64,000 nucleotides of DNA from Hyphomicrobiales bacterium (GTDB taxonomy: Bacteria; Pseudomonadota; Alphaproteobacteria; Rhizobiales; Rhizobiaceae): assembly GCA_003577315.1 (NCBI GenBank), contig QEVK01000015.1, positions 124,001 to 188,000 on the forward strand. The letters run 5' to 3'. The notes under the pieces were generated by a model. The model was not told the DNA's origin. It worked only from the letters and a program-made list of their open reading frames with translations, and made no database searches. Below, piece by piece: positions 43,532-52,621 of the stretch; the first letter of the stretch is position 1, and every line of letters starts with the position of its first letter. Both the position numbers and the translations under genes were made by a program.

Positions 43532-44299
43532 TCAGACGGCGGTGATGCCGCCGTCGGCGGCGAGCGCCTGGCCGGTCATGAACGAGTTTTTCGGGTCGGC
43601 GGCGAACAGGATCACCTCGACGATCTCGTCCACCTCGGCCAGCCGGCGCATCGGCACGCCGCGCGTCAGCTCGGCTTCGCCGGCGGGGTTGTCCTGGCCG
43701 AGCGCGCCGGTCACCATCGCCGTGCGGGCGAAGGAGGGGCAGACCGCGTTGATGCGCACGCCCCTGGTGGCGCATTCGGCCGCCGCCGAGCGGGTCAGGC
43801 CGACGACGCCGTGCTTGGCCGCGGCGTAGACGGCCAGCTTCGGCGCGCCGGCGATGCCGGCGACGGAGGCGACGTTGACGATGGCCGAGCGCAGGCCGTT
43901 TTCCCGGTGCTGGCGCTCCAGCGCCGGGATCTGGTGCTTGAGCGCGAAGAACATGCCGAGCAGGTCGACATCGAACACGCGCCGCGCCACGTCCGAGGGC
44001 GTCTGCGGCAGCTTCGCGAAGTCGTGGACGATGCCGGCATTGTTGACGGCGACGTCGAGCCTGCCGAAGCGGGAGAAGGCGAGCGCGACGAGGCGCTCGG
44101 AAAGCGTCTCGTCGCAGATGTCGCCGGCGAGCGTCGCCGTCTCGACGCCGAGGCCGGACGTGGCCTTCTCCAGGCGCCCCGCGTCGAGGTCGGACAGGAC
44201 GAGCCGCGCGCCCTCGGTGGCGAAGCGCGCGGCCGCCCTCAGGCCGAAGCCGCCGGCGGCCCCCGTGACCAGCACGGTCATGTTCTCGAAGCGGCCCAT
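43532..44299 (-). CDS. SDR-family oxidoreductase
   Basis: Short-chain dehydrogenase/reductase, 255 residues. NAD(P) motif VLVTGAAGGFGLRAAARF with Asp at the end of strand 2 (LVLSDLDAG), which favours NAD(H). Structural VNNAG and catalytic Ser-Tyr-Lys (NVASVAGI, YAAAKHG). Last gene of the leftward unit, 4 bp after the phosphotransferase stop. By analogy to the Lva pathway it may handle a 3-hydroxyacyl-CoA intermediate; this is inference. Confidence 0.9.
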   Translation of the reverse strand: MGRFENMTVLVTGAAGGFGLRAAARFATEGARLVLSDLDAGRLEKATSGLGVETATLAGDICDETLSERLVALAFSRFGRLDVAVNNAGIVHDFAKLPQTPSDVARRVFDVDLLGMFFALKHQIPALERQHRENGLRSAIVNVASVAGIAGAPKLAVYAAAKHGVVGLTRSAAAECATRGVRINAVCPSFARTAMVTGALGQDNPAGEAELTRGVPMRRLAEVDEIVEVILFAADPKNSFMTGQALAADGGITAV

Positions 44300-44303
44300 C
44301 GCC

Positions 44304-45341
44304 TTACGCCCCTTCCTCGATCACCTTGCCGGCGAGCGCGGCCAGGAGCCGCACCGCCTCGCCGTAGGTCTTCGCCTTCTCCGGGTTGGAGGCGTTGCCG
44401 TCGAGCGCGCGCTTGTAGACGCCCTGGCAGATCGCGGCCAGCCGGAAGAAGGAGAAGGCGAGGTGGAACGGCCAGTCCGGGATCTGCGAGAGGCCGCGCC
44501 GCTCGCAGTAGCGGGCGACGTATTCGGCCTCGCCCGGCAGGCCGAGGGCCGCGCGGTCGAGGCCGCCGAGGCCGCGGAAGCCGGACGAATGCGGCAGCCG
44601 CCACTGCATGCACTGATAGGAGATGTCGGCGAAGGGGTGTCCCAGCGTCGAGAGCTCCCAGTCGAGCACGGCGACGACCTGCGGCCGGTCGGGCGCGAAG
44701 ATCATGTTGTCGAGCCGGAAATCGCCATGGACCAGCGAGACGCGGCCGTCGTCGGCGACGAGGTTGGTCTCCAGCCAGGCGATCAGCCGGTCCATGTCCG
44801 CGATGCGCTCGGTCTCGGAGGCGCGGTACTGGCCGCTCCAGCGGGCGAGCTGGCGCTCGAAATAGCTGCCCGGGCGGCCGAAGTCGCCGAGGCCGGCGGC
44901 CTCGACGTCGACGTCGTGCAGGGCCGCGAGCACGGTGTTCATGGCGTCGTAGATCGCGCCGCGCTCCGCGGCCGACGCCGCCTCCGGCAAGGCCGGGTCC
45001 CAGAAGATGCGGCCCTCGACATAGGCCATGACGTAGAACATGCGGCCGATGGGCGAGGTCTCGTCCCCGGCGAGGTGCAGCACCTTCGGCACCGGCACGG
45101 CCGTGTCCCGCAGCGCCGCCATCACCCGGTATTCGCGGTCGACCTGATGCGCCGACTTCAGCAACTGGCCGGGCGGCTTGGCGCGCAGCACGTAGCGGCC
45201 GCTCCCGGCCTCGACCATGTAGGTCGGATTCGACTGGCCGGCATTGAACTTGGTGAGCGACTTCAGGTCGCGGAAGCCCTCGACATGCGCCTCGAGATAG
45301 GGCGCCAGCGTGGCGGCATCGATCAGATTGGCGTCGCTCAT
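44304..45341 (-). CDS. ACAD10/11-type acyl-CoA phosphotransferase
   Basis: APH-fold kinase of the subfamily fused to or encoded with acyl-CoA dehydrogenases (N-terminal half of mammalian ACAD10/11; LvaA in Pseudomonas levulinate catabolism), where it phosphorylates a 4-hydroxyacyl-CoA. 345 residues. Visible: N-lobe FNAGQSNPTYMV and GRYVLRAKPPG (Lys-containing strand), catalytic loop SLVHGDFRLDNMIF with Asp and Asn, metal-binding VLDWELSTLGHPFAD, and the subfamily block FHLAFSFFRLAAICQGVYKR. ATG 45341 overlaps the maoC stop. A matching dehydrogenase is encoded divergently at 47.5 kb. Confidence 0.88.
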   Translation of the reverse strand: MSDANLIDAATLAPYLEAHVEGFRDLKSLTKFNAGQSNPTYMVEAGSGRYVLRAKPPGQLLKSAHQVDREYRVMAALRDTAVPVPKVLHLAGDETSPIGRMFYVMAYVEGRIFWDPALPEAASAAERGAIYDAMNTVLAALHDVDVEAAGLGDFGRPGSYFERQLARWSGQYRASETERIADMDRLIAWLETNLVADDGRVSLVHGDFRLDNMIFAPDRPQVVAVLDWELSTLGHPFADISYQCMQWRLPHSSGFRGLGGLDRAALGLPGEAEYVARYCERRGLSQIPDWPFHLAFSFFRLAAICQGVYKRALDGNASNPEKAKTYGEAVRLLAALAGKVIEEGA

Positions 45342-45832
45342 GCCTCGTCCCTTCCGTTTTCCAGCCTGGCGAGGGTGAGCCACCGCGCCGTCAACGCCGG
45401 CTTGACCGATCCCTCGATCTCCACGGTCACGTCGTAGTTGAAATGCAGCCAGCCCGAGGGGCGCACCGTCATCTCGGCGAGCGCGAAGCGGGCGCGCACG
45501 CGCGCGCCCGCCTTGACCGGCGCGGCGAAGCGGATGCGGTCGAAGCCGTAATTGACGCCGATGCCCGCGCCCTCGATCGGCGGGATGGTCTCGTAGGCGA
45601 GCGTCGACAGCAGCGACAGCGACAGGAAGCCATGCGCGATGGTGCCGCCGAACGGCGTCTCGGCTGCGGCCCGCACGGGATCGACATGGATGAACTGGTG
45701 GTCGTCCGTCGCGTCGGCGAACTTGTCGATCATCTCCTGCGAGACGGTGCGCCAGGGCGAGACGCCGATCTCCTGGCCGACGGCCTGGCGCGCGCGCTCC
45801 AGCGCGATGGGTTCCAGCTTTCCGATGCTCAT
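45338..45832 (-). CDS. MaoC-family (R)-enoyl-CoA hydratase-like protein
   Basis: Hot-dog-fold hydratase, 164 residues, which adds water to (or removes it from) a trans-enoyl-CoA. The hydratase-2 catalytic motif is present: FADATDDHQFIHVDPVRAA with Asp and His, then FGGTIAHGFLSLSLL. VNYGFDRIRFAAPVKAGARV is the following conserved stretch. It sits between SDR and phosphotransferase genes in one leftward operon, consistent with beta-oxidation-like handling of an acyl-CoA. Confidence 0.88.
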   Translation of the reverse strand: MSIGKLEPIALERARQAVGQEIGVSPWRTVSQEMIDKFADATDDHQFIHVDPVRAAAETPFGGTIAHGFLSLSLLSTLAYETIPPIEGAGIGVNYGFDRIRFAAPVKAGARVRARFALAEMTVRPSGWLHFNYDVTVEIEGSVKPALTARWLTLARLENGRDEA

Positions 45833-45845
45833 CGTGGGGTCCGCT

Positions 45846-46661
45846 TCAGTCCTTGAACAGGCTCATGCCGTGCTGCACGGATTGGCCGCCGTCAAGGGGC
45901 AGGATCGCGCCGGTGACGTAGCGGCCGGCGTGGCCGCACAGATAGAGCGTGGCGCCGGCGATGTCGTCGGGCACGCCGATGCGGCCGAGCGGCACGCGGT
46001 CGCCGACCTTCCGCGCCTGGTCGTCGGAGCCGGTGGCGAAGGCGGTCATGCGGCTCTGGAAGGGACCCGGGGCGAAGGCGTTGACGGTGATGCGCCTGGG
46101 CGCCAGCTCGTTGGCGAGCGTGCGCGTCAGGTGGTGCACGGCGGCCTTGGCGGCGGCGTAGGAATAGGCGCCGTCGGCCAGCGGCTGCGTGCCCATGACC
46201 GAGCCGAGGTTGATGATGCGCGCCGGGTCGTCGTCGCTCGCCGCCTTCTCCAGAAGCGGCGTCAGCTCGCGCGTCAGGTGGAACAGGCCCGCGACGTTGA
46301 CCCCCAGCACCTTTGCCCAGGCCGAATAGGGAAACTCCTCGTAGGGCGCGCCCCAGGTGATGCCGGCATTGTTGATCAGGATGTCGAGCCGGTCGGTGCG
46401 GGCCTTCACCTCGCCCACCAGGGCGGCGATGCCCTCCTCGGTGGAGACGTCGCCGGCGAAGCCCTCGGCCTTGCCCGTCCCCCCGAGCGCGTTGATCTCG
46501 TCGGCGGCGCGGGCGCAGTCGGCGCCCTTGCGCGAGGCGATCAGCACGGTCGCGCCGGCCATGACGAGACCCGTCGCGGCCATGCGGCCGATGCCCGTCG
46601 CCGCGCCGGTGACCAGCGCGGTCTTGCCCGCGACGGAAAACAGATTCTCCAGATACGACAT
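45846..46661 (-). CDS. SDR-family oxidoreductase (RhlG-like)
   Basis: Short-chain dehydrogenase, 271 residues. ALVTGAATGIGRMAATGLVM cofactor motif followed by VLIASRKGAD (basic residues after strand 2, suggesting NADP(H)), INNAGITWGAP, Ser in NLGSVMGTQ, and YAAAKAAVHHL active-site Tyr and Lys. Start ATG 46661 follows GGGAGAG. First gene of the leftward unit; the TetR-type operator lies 62-81 bp upstream. Confidence 0.9.
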   Translation of the reverse strand: MSYLENLFSVAGKTALVTGAATGIGRMAATGLVMAGATVLIASRKGADCARAADEINALGGTGKAEGFAGDVSTEEGIAALVGEVKARTDRLDILINNAGITWGAPYEEFPYSAWAKVLGVNVAGLFHLTRELTPLLEKAASDDDPARIINLGSVMGTQPLADGAYSYAAAKAAVHHLTRTLANELAPRRITVNAFAPGPFQSRMTAFATGSDDQARKVGDRVPLGRIGVPDDIAGATLYLCGHAGRYVTGAILPLDGGQSVQHGMSLFKD

Positions 46662-46722
46662 CTTCTCTCCCTGACGTTGCGGCATCGCAAATGAGTGTGT
46701 GCGACGTCTTTGTCGCGTTGAC

Positions 46723-46742
46723 AACATACTGGGTAGTATGTT
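46723..46742. promoter_or_regulatory. TetR-type operator in divergent promoter region
   Basis: Perfect inverted repeat AACATACT-GGGT-AGTATGTT (8-bp arms). Its left edge shares bases with a TTGACA hexamer at 46718-46723. It lies midway between the divergent SDR (start 46661) and tetR (start 46872) genes, so one bound TetR dimer could control both units. The downstream -10 for the rightward promoter is weak (GTTCAT). Confidence 0.7.
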
Positions 46743-46871
46743 CATCATTTGCATACTCGTAAAGGCCCGATGGAAAACCGGAGAGGGTTTTCGCAACGAA
46801 GCGGCCGGAGGGAAAGGCGTGGCCGGCAGGCGAAGAGGGACCGGCCGGCGGACAGGGAGGAAGACGGCTCG

Positions 46872-47519
46872 ATGACGCCCGGCGTCCGTGAGCACATGCA
46901 GGAGGATTCGCGCGCCGACATATTGAGCGCGGCCGCCACCTGCTTCATGGAGCGCGGCTACAGCGAAACCTCCATCGACGGGGTCGCCCATGCGTTGGGC
47001 GCCACCAAGGGCCGCATCTACCATCATTTCCGGTCCAAGGCCGACCTGTTCGCGGGGGTGTTCCGCGCCGGCATGGACATGAACTACGCGGCGATCGCGC
47101 CGTACCGCGCGCTGCCCGGCCGGGCCGCCGTGCGCTGGCGGCGCATGGCCTTCGCCCATGTCGTCCAGATGATCGACACCAAGCCGTTCCAGCGCACGGT
47201 ATGGATGGGGGTGGAGATGCACCTGCGCGGCGCGACCACGCCGGAGCAGCGCAGCGTCTTCGCCGAGCTGATCCGCTATCGCACCGACTACGGCAACATC
47301 TTCCGCGAGGTGATCGTCAAGGCGCGCGAGGAGGGCGACTTCGACTTCACCGACGTCAGCATCACCAACCAGCTTATGTTCATGACGTTGAACTCGCCGA
47401 TCTTCTGGTACGCGCCGCGGGTGGGCGAGACGCGGGCCGACATCGAGATCCTGGCGGACAGGGTCGTCACCTGTGCCTGGCGCGGGCTGGGCGGCAAAGA
47501 GGAGCGCAACAGGCAATGA
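46872..47519 (+). CDS. TetR-family transcriptional regulator
   Basis: Repressor expected to bind the operator 130 bp upstream and to respond to an acyl-CoA or free acid. HTH: RADILSAAATCFMERGYSET then SIDGVAHALGATKGRIYHHF (about residues 15-55). 215 residues, with a C-terminal ligand domain. ATG 46872 has GGGAGGAAG upstream. The frame stays open to ATG 46749/46770, but that stretch encodes only Arg-rich low-complexity sequence. The stop overlaps the dehydrogenase ATG (ATGA), so regulator and enzymes share an mRNA. Confidence 0.88.
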   Translation: MTPGVREHMQEDSRADILSAAATCFMERGYSETSIDGVAHALGATKGRIYHHFRSKADLFAGVFRAGMDMNYAAIAPYRALPGRAAVRWRRMAFAHVVQMIDTKPFQRTVWMGVEMHLRGATTPEQRSVFAELIRYRTDYGNIFREVIVKAREEGDFDFTDVSITNQLMFMTLNSPIFWYAPRVGETRADIEILADRVVTCAWRGLGGKEERNRQ

Positions 47520-48766
47520 GCAGCAACCCCGACATGGCGCTCGGCATGACCGAGCGTCTGAAGCCGATCCACGAGAAGGTTGCGCGCATGGTGCGCGAGG
47601 AGATCATCCCGCTCGACGAGGAGTTTCTCGCCGAGATCGGCAGGGACGGCGACCGCTGGACCTTCACGCCGCGCCAGAGCGAGATCCTCGACGGGCTGAA
47701 GGCGAAGGCGCGCGAGCGCGGGCTGTGGAACTTCTGGCTGACCGATTCCAGCCGCGGCTACGGGCTGACCACGGTGGAATACGCCTATCTGGCCGAGGAG
47801 ATGGGCAAGGCGCATCTGGGCGCGGAGGTGTTCAACTGCTCGGCGCCGGACACCGGCAACATGGAGGTGCTGGAGCGCTACGGCTCGCCGCAGCACAAGA
47901 AGCGGTGGCTGGAGCCGCTGCTCGAGGGCAGGATCCGCTCGGCCTATCTGATGACGGAGCCGGACGTGGCGTCGTCGGACGCCACCAACATCGCCATGCG
48001 CTGCGAGCGCGACGGCGACGACTATGTGCTCAACGGCGAGAAGTGGTGGGCGTCGGGCGCGGGCGACCCGCGCTGCGCCATCTACATCGTCATGGTGGCG
48101 ACGCCCGACGCCGGCCGGCGCAAGCACGAGCAGCACTCGATGATCCTGGTGCCGGCGGACACGGCCGGCATCACGGTGCTGCGGGCGATGACGGTCTATG
48201 GCGACGACGACGCGCCGCACGGCCACATGCACATCCGCTTCGAGGACGTGCGGGTGCCGGCGCAGAACATGATCCTTGCCGAGGGCAAGGGCTTCGCCAT
48301 CGCGCAGGGCAGGCTCGGGCCGGGGCGCATCCACCACTGCATGCGCGCCATCGGCCAGGCGGAGATGGCGCTGGAGCAGATGTGCCGGCGCGCCGTGCGG
48401 CGCGAGGCGTTCGGCCAGCCGCTGGCCAAGCTCGGCGCCAACTACGACATCATCGCCGAGTGCCGGATGGAGATCGAGATGGCGCGGCTTCTGTGCCTGA
48501 AGGCGGCGTGGATGATCGACCGGGGCGACGCCCGGGCCGCCGCGCCGTGGATCAGCCAGATCAAGGTGATCGCGCCGCGCGTGGCGCTGAAGGTGACGGA
48601 CGAGGCGGTGCAGATGCATGGCGGGCAGGGCGTGTCGCAGGACACGCCGCTGGCGCGCTCGTGGACGCATCTGCGCACGCTGCGCCTGGCCGACGGCCCC
48701 GACGCCGTCCACCGCCGCCAGATCGCCCGCGACGAACTCAAGCAGTACACGCAGCAGAGGCTCTGA
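47516..48766 (+). CDS. ACAD10/11-type acyl-CoA dehydrogenase
   Basis: Flavoenzyme of 416 residues with the three ACAD domains: helical N-domain, beta domain (YLMTEPDVASSDATNI and GEKWWASGAGDPRC) and C-terminal helical domain. Features of the ACAD10/11 branch: DGPDAVHRRQIARDE at the place where ordinary ACADs have the catalytic Glu of Y-E-G, and the N-terminus KVARMVREEIIPLDEEFLAE. Enzymes of this branch (LvaC, ACAD10/11) act with a phosphotransferase on 4-hydroxyacyl-CoA, removing phosphate. The gene overlaps tetR by ATGA; the quinone oxidoreductase gene begins one base after its stop. Confidence 0.9.
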   Translation: MSSNPDMALGMTERLKPIHEKVARMVREEIIPLDEEFLAEIGRDGDRWTFTPRQSEILDGLKAKARERGLWNFWLTDSSRGYGLTTVEYAYLAEEMGKAHLGAEVFNCSAPDTGNMEVLERYGSPQHKKRWLEPLLEGRIRSAYLMTEPDVASSDATNIAMRCERDGDDYVLNGEKWWASGAGDPRCAIYIVMVATPDAGRRKHEQHSMILVPADTAGITVLRAMTVYGDDDAPHGHMHIRFEDVRVPAQNMILAEGKGFAIAQGRLGPGRIHHCMRAIGQAEMALEQMCRRAVRREAFGQPLAKLGANYDIIAECRMEIEMARLLCLKAAWMIDRGDARAAAPWISQIKVIAPRVALKVTDEAVQMHGGQGVSQDTPLARSWTHLRTLRLADGPDAVHRRQIARDELKQYTQQRL

Positions 48767-48767
48767 C

Positions 48768-49736
48768 ATGAAGGCTGTCGTCGCCAACAAGTTCGGGCCG
48801 CTGGACGAACTCGCCTATGCCGACTGGCCCGAGCCGGCGGCGGAAGGCCGCACCGTGGTCATCGACGTCGAGACCGTGGGCGTCAACTTCCCCGACGGGC
48901 TGCTGGTGCAGGGCCTCTACCAGATGAAGCCGCAGACGCCCTTCGTGCCGGGCATGGAGGTGGCCGGCCGCGTCGCCGCCGTGGGCGACAAGGTGACGGG
49001 CGTGAAGGTCGGCGACCGGGTGGCGGCGCTGCTCCAGCTCGGCGGCTACGCCGAGAAGGTCGGCGTCGACGAATCGGCGGTGATGAAGCTGCCCGACGCC
49101 ATCTCCGGCGAGGACGCCTGCGCGCTGCTGGTCGCCTACGGCACCGCCCACCACGCGCTCAAGCAGCGCGGGCGGCTGAAGCCCGGCGAGAGCCTGTGCG
49201 TGCTGGGCGCCGCCGGCGCGACCGGCGTCGCGGCGGTGCAGATCGGCAAGGCCATGGGCGCGCGGGTGATCGCGGTCGCCTCCAGCGAGGAGAAGCGGGC
49301 GATCGCGCGCGAGGCCGGCGCCGACGTCGTGCTCGGCTACGACAACCTGAAGGACGCGCTCAAGGAGGCGACCGGCGGCAAGGGCGTCGACGTCGCCTTC
49401 GACCCGGTCGGCGGCGAGGCGTTCGACGCGCTGTCGCGCTCCATGGCCTGGGACGGGCGGCTGCTCGTCATCGGCTTCGCGTCGGGGACGATCCCGAAGC
49501 TTGCGGTCAACCTGACGCTGGTGAAAGGCTATTCGGTGGTCGGCGTGTTCTGGGGCGCGTTCACGCGCAACGAGCCGCAGGTCTATGCCGACAACATGAA
49601 GGAGTTGATCGGCTGGCGTCTGGCGGGCAAGGTCAGGCCGGTGATCGAGGGAAGCTATCCCCTGGCGGAGGCGGGCACGGTGCTCAAGCGCGTGCTCGAC
49701 AGGGGAGCGACCGGAAAGATCGTGCTGAAGCCCTGA
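48768..49736 (+). CDS. Zinc-independent quinone oxidoreductase-like MDR protein
   Basis: Medium-chain reductase of the NADPH:quinone oxidoreductase group, 322 residues. GroES-like N-domain with VGVNFPDGLLVQGLYQ, then a Rossmann domain at about residue 145 (VLGAAGATGVAAVQIGKAMG) with the NADPH-type motif VIAVASSEEKRAIARE. Zinc-ligand Cys residues are missing. In acyl-CoA clusters such proteins reduce enones or enoyl-CoA; its actual step here is not known. Only one base separates it from the dehydrogenase stop. Confidence 0.85.
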   Translation: MKAVVANKFGPLDELAYADWPEPAAEGRTVVIDVETVGVNFPDGLLVQGLYQMKPQTPFVPGMEVAGRVAAVGDKVTGVKVGDRVAALLQLGGYAEKVGVDESAVMKLPDAISGEDACALLVAYGTAHHALKQRGRLKPGESLCVLGAAGATGVAAVQIGKAMGARVIAVASSEEKRAIAREAGADVVLGYDNLKDALKEATGGKGVDVAFDPVGGEAFDALSRSMAWDGRLLVIGFASGTIPKLAVNLTLVKGYSVVGVFWGAFTRNEPQVYADNMKELIGWRLAGKVRPVIEGSYPLAEAGTVLKRVLDRGATGKIVLKP

Positions 49737-49852
49737 GGAGGGCGAGGCGCGGCCTTGAAAATGTCCCGGCCGGCGACAACGGCGGGGAAAAAGGGGAAAT
49801 CCGGGTCCGAGCGGCAGAAAGCCGCCGGCCCCGCAGGGAGGAGTGACGGGTT

Positions 49853-50728
49853 TTGGATGTCCTGCAACTGATCGTGAGCGGCCTTGCAAACGGCTGCGTC
49901 TACGGCCTGATCGCGATGGGCTTCGTCCTGATCTACAAGGCGACCGAGGCGGTGAACTTCGCCCAGGGCGACTTCATGATGCTGGGCGCGTTCATCTGCC
50001 TCGGGCTGACCAACGCCGAGTTCATGGGGCTGCCGTTCTGGATCTCGGCCCCGGTGGCGATCCTCGTCATGGGGGCCTTCGGCTACGCGCTCGACTTCGT
50101 GGTGCTGCGGCGCATGTTCGGCCAGTCGCAGATCGCGGTCATCATCCTGACGATCGCGCTCGGCTTCGTGCTGCGCTTCTTCGCCGGGCTGATCTGGGGC
50201 CACGAGCCGGTGTCGCTGCAATCGCCGATCGCCGGCCGCGACGTGCGCTTCGGCGGGCTGGTGCTCGGCCTCGACGAGGTGGCGGTGATCGCCGTCACCG
50301 TCGTCCTGACGCTGGCGCTCTACTTCTACTTCAACCGCACCAAGCTCGGCGTGGCCATGCAGGCGTCGTCGCAGAACCAGCTCGCCGCCTACTATATGGG
50401 CATCCCGGTCAAGCGGGTTCACTCGCTGGTGTGGGCGCTGGCCGGCATGGTGGCGGCGGTGGCGGGCATCCTGTTCGCCTCCAAGGGCGCGATCGACCCG
50501 TCGATCGGCCTGCTCGGCATCAAGGCCTTCGCGGCCGCCGTCATCGGCGGGTTCGGCTCGCTGCCCGGCGCGCTGCTCGGCGGGCTGATCGTCGGCCTGA
50601 TCGAGCCCTTCGCCTCGCGCTACATCGCCGCCGGCTACTCGCAGATCATGCCCTACCTGCTCCTGTTCCTGATCCTGGTCTTCCGCCCGCACGGCATCCT
50701 CGCCCAGGTCCACCGGAAGAAAGTGTGA
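49853..50728 (+). CDS. livH: HAAT ABC importer permease (LivH type), second system
   Basis: Permease of 291 residues, about eight helices. GLANGCVYGLIAMGFVLIYK, then EAVNFAQGDFMMLGAFI and AAVIGGFGSLPGALLGGLIV are typical of LivH. The start is TTG 49853: GGAGGAG lies about nine bases upstream, and the next in-frame ATG (residue 20) would remove the first helix. It opens the importer block after a 116-bp gap behind the oxidoreductase gene. Confidence 0.9.
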   Translation: MDVLQLIVSGLANGCVYGLIAMGFVLIYKATEAVNFAQGDFMMLGAFICLGLTNAEFMGLPFWISAPVAILVMGAFGYALDFVVLRRMFGQSQIAVIILTIALGFVLRFFAGLIWGHEPVSLQSPIAGRDVRFGGLVLGLDEVAVIAVTVVLTLALYFYFNRTKLGVAMQASSQNQLAAYYMGIPVKRVHSLVWALAGMVAAVAGILFASKGAIDPSIGLLGIKAFAAAVIGGFGSLPGALLGGLIVGLIEPFASRYIAAGYSQIMPYLLLFLILVFRPHGILAQVHRKKV

Positions 50729-50738
50729 GGAGGGCGCG

Positions 50739-51839
50739 ATGAGAACAGTCTTCAAGACCTCCTACGACGCCGACATCAACCTGTTCCGCCACCGCGCGCA
50801 ACTGGGCTGGTACGTGCTGCTGCTCGCGCTGCTGCTCGCCCTGCCGCTGTGGATGTCGAGCTTCGCCATCGGCGAGATGACCAACCTTCTGATCTGGGCC
50901 GTCGCCTGCATGGGGCTGATGATCCTCGTCGGCCAGACCGGACAGGCCAGCCTCGGCCACGCCGCGTTCCTGGCGGTGGGCTGCTATGCCAACGTGCTGC
51001 TCCAGACCAGCCTCGGCCTGCCCTTCATCGTCGCCTTCCCGCTGGCGGGGCTGATCGCCGGCGTCGCCGGCGCGCTGATCGCCATGCCGATGACGAGGCT
51101 GCACGGCGTCTATCTCGCCATCGGCACGCTGGCCATCGCGATCCTGACCGACGACTTCATCGTCCTCGCCACGCCGCTGACCAACGGCGTGATGGGCCTG
51201 TTCGCGCCCGACATCTCGATCTTCGGCATCGGCTTCAACCGCTACGCCAATCCCGACCGGCTCTATTATCTGGTGCTCGGCATCGCGCTCCTGGTCGTGT
51301 TCTTCTACCGCAACCTGCAACGCACGCCGCTCGGCCGCTCCTTCGCCGCGATCCGCGACTCGGAGATCTCGGCGCAGGCCATGGGCGTCAACGTGGCGCG
51401 CACCAAGGCCATCGCCTTCGGCATCTCGGCCGGCATAACCGGGCTCGGCGGCGCGCTGATGGGGCACTTCGCCGGCATCTTCAACAACGAGACGTTCAAC
51501 GTCATCATCTCGATCCAGCTTCTGCTGGCCATCGTCATCGGCGGGCTCGGCACCATCCACGGCGCCTTCTTCGGCGCGGCGGTGGTGGCGCTCTTGCCGC
51601 AGGCGATCTCGATGACGCGCGATCTCGCCAACCAGGTGCTCGGCGGCGGCTCGGTCGCCATCCCGGGGCTGGAGGCGGCGGTGTTCGGCGCCATCCTGAT
51701 CGGCTTCATCCTGTTCGAGCCGATGGGCGTCTACGGGCGCTGGGTGAAGATCCGCACCTATTTCGAGCTGTTCCCCTTCTACCGCAGGGACATGTTCCGC
51801 CGGCAGAAGTCCTACCTCAAGACGGAGCGGATGCGATGA
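50739..51839 (+). CDS. livM: HAAT ABC importer permease (LivM type), second system
   Basis: Permease of 366 residues. MGLMILVGQTGQASLGHAAF and VIGGLGTIHGAFFGAAVVAL are LivM motifs. It shares with the 21.3-kb LivM the N-terminal FKTSYDADINLF segment, and it ends in a basic cytoplasmic tail (YRRDMFRRQKSYLKTERMR). It starts ten bases after livH, with an ATGA overlap into livG. Confidence 0.92.
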   Translation: MRTVFKTSYDADINLFRHRAQLGWYVLLLALLLALPLWMSSFAIGEMTNLLIWAVACMGLMILVGQTGQASLGHAAFLAVGCYANVLLQTSLGLPFIVAFPLAGLIAGVAGALIAMPMTRLHGVYLAIGTLAIAILTDDFIVLATPLTNGVMGLFAPDISIFGIGFNRYANPDRLYYLVLGIALLVVFFYRNLQRTPLGRSFAAIRDSEISAQAMGVNVARTKAIAFGISAGITGLGGALMGHFAGIFNNETFNVIISIQLLLAIVIGGLGTIHGAFFGAAVVALLPQAISMTRDLANQVLGGGSVAIPGLEAAVFGAILIGFILFEPMGVYGRWVKIRTYFELFPFYRRDMFRRQKSYLKTERMR

Positions 51840-52621
51840 GCCTGCTCGAGCTGGAAAACGTCACGCTCGCCTTCGGCGGCGTCGTCGCCGTCAACAAGGT
51901 CTCGTTCTCGGTCGAGGAAGGCGAGGTGTTCGCGCTGGTCGGCCCCAACGGCGCCGGCAAGTCGACCATCTTCAACCTGATCTCGCGCATCTACGATCCG
52001 GTGGAGGGCGACATCCGCTTCGACGGCCAGTCGATCCTCAAGCGCGCGCCGCACGAGATCGCCGGCCTCGGCATCGCCCGCACCTTCCAGAACATCGAGC
52101 TGTTCGACCAGGCGACGGTGATGCAGAACCTGCTTGTGGGCCGCCACCGCCACCGCAGGGGCAACATGTGGACGGAGCTCGCCTTCACGCCCTTCGTGCG
52201 CGCCGAGGAGCGGCGCCACCGCGAGGCGATCGAGAAGGTGATCGACTTCCTCGACCTTCAGGCCTACCGCGACAAGTACATCGCCGGCCTGCCCTACGGC
52301 GTGCGCAAGGTGGTGGAGATGGGCCGGGCGCTGGCCATCGAGCCGCGGCTTCTGCTGCTCGACGAGCCGGCCTCCGGCCTGTCGGTGGAGGAGACGCAGG
52401 ACGTCGCCTTCTGGGTGGAGGACATCAAGAAGCAGATGGGCATCACCGTGCTGATGGTCGAGCACGACATGCATCTCGTCGCCTCGGTCTGCGACCGGGT
52501 GCTGGCGCTTGCCGACGGCAAGATGCTGGCGCTCGGCACGCCGCACGAGGTGCAGAACGACCCGCGCGTCATCGAGGCCTATATCGGCGGCGCCGACGAG
52601 AACGAAAGGGTGCCGGCATGA
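51836..52621 (+). CDS. livG: HAAT ABC importer ATPase (LivG type), second system
   Basis: ATPase of 261 residues. Walker A LVGPNGAGKSTIFNLISRI near residue 38, signature LPYGVRKVVEMGRALA, Walker B LLLLDEPASGLS, switch His in LMVEHDMHLV. Overlaps both neighbours by ATGA, so livM, livG and livF are translationally coupled. Confidence 0.92.
   Translation: MSLLELENVTLAFGGVVAVNKVSFSVEEGEVFALVGPNGAGKSTIFNLISRIYDPVEGDIRFDGQSILKRAPHEIAGLGIARTFQNIELFDQATVMQNLLVGRHRHRRGNMWTELAFTPFVRAEERRHREAIEKVIDFLDLQAYRDKYIAGLPYGVRKVVEMGRALAIEPRLLLLDEPASGLSVEETQDVAFWVEDIKKQMGITVLMVEHDMHLVASVCDRVLALADGKMLALGTPHEVQNDPRVIEAYIGGADENERVPA

Noticed and set aside
46749-46871. N-terminal extension of the TetR protein from ATG 46749 or 46770
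   Set aside because: The extension is Arg-rich low-complexity sequence beginning almost at the operator, and ATG 46872 has a far better ribosome site and yields a normal TetR length.
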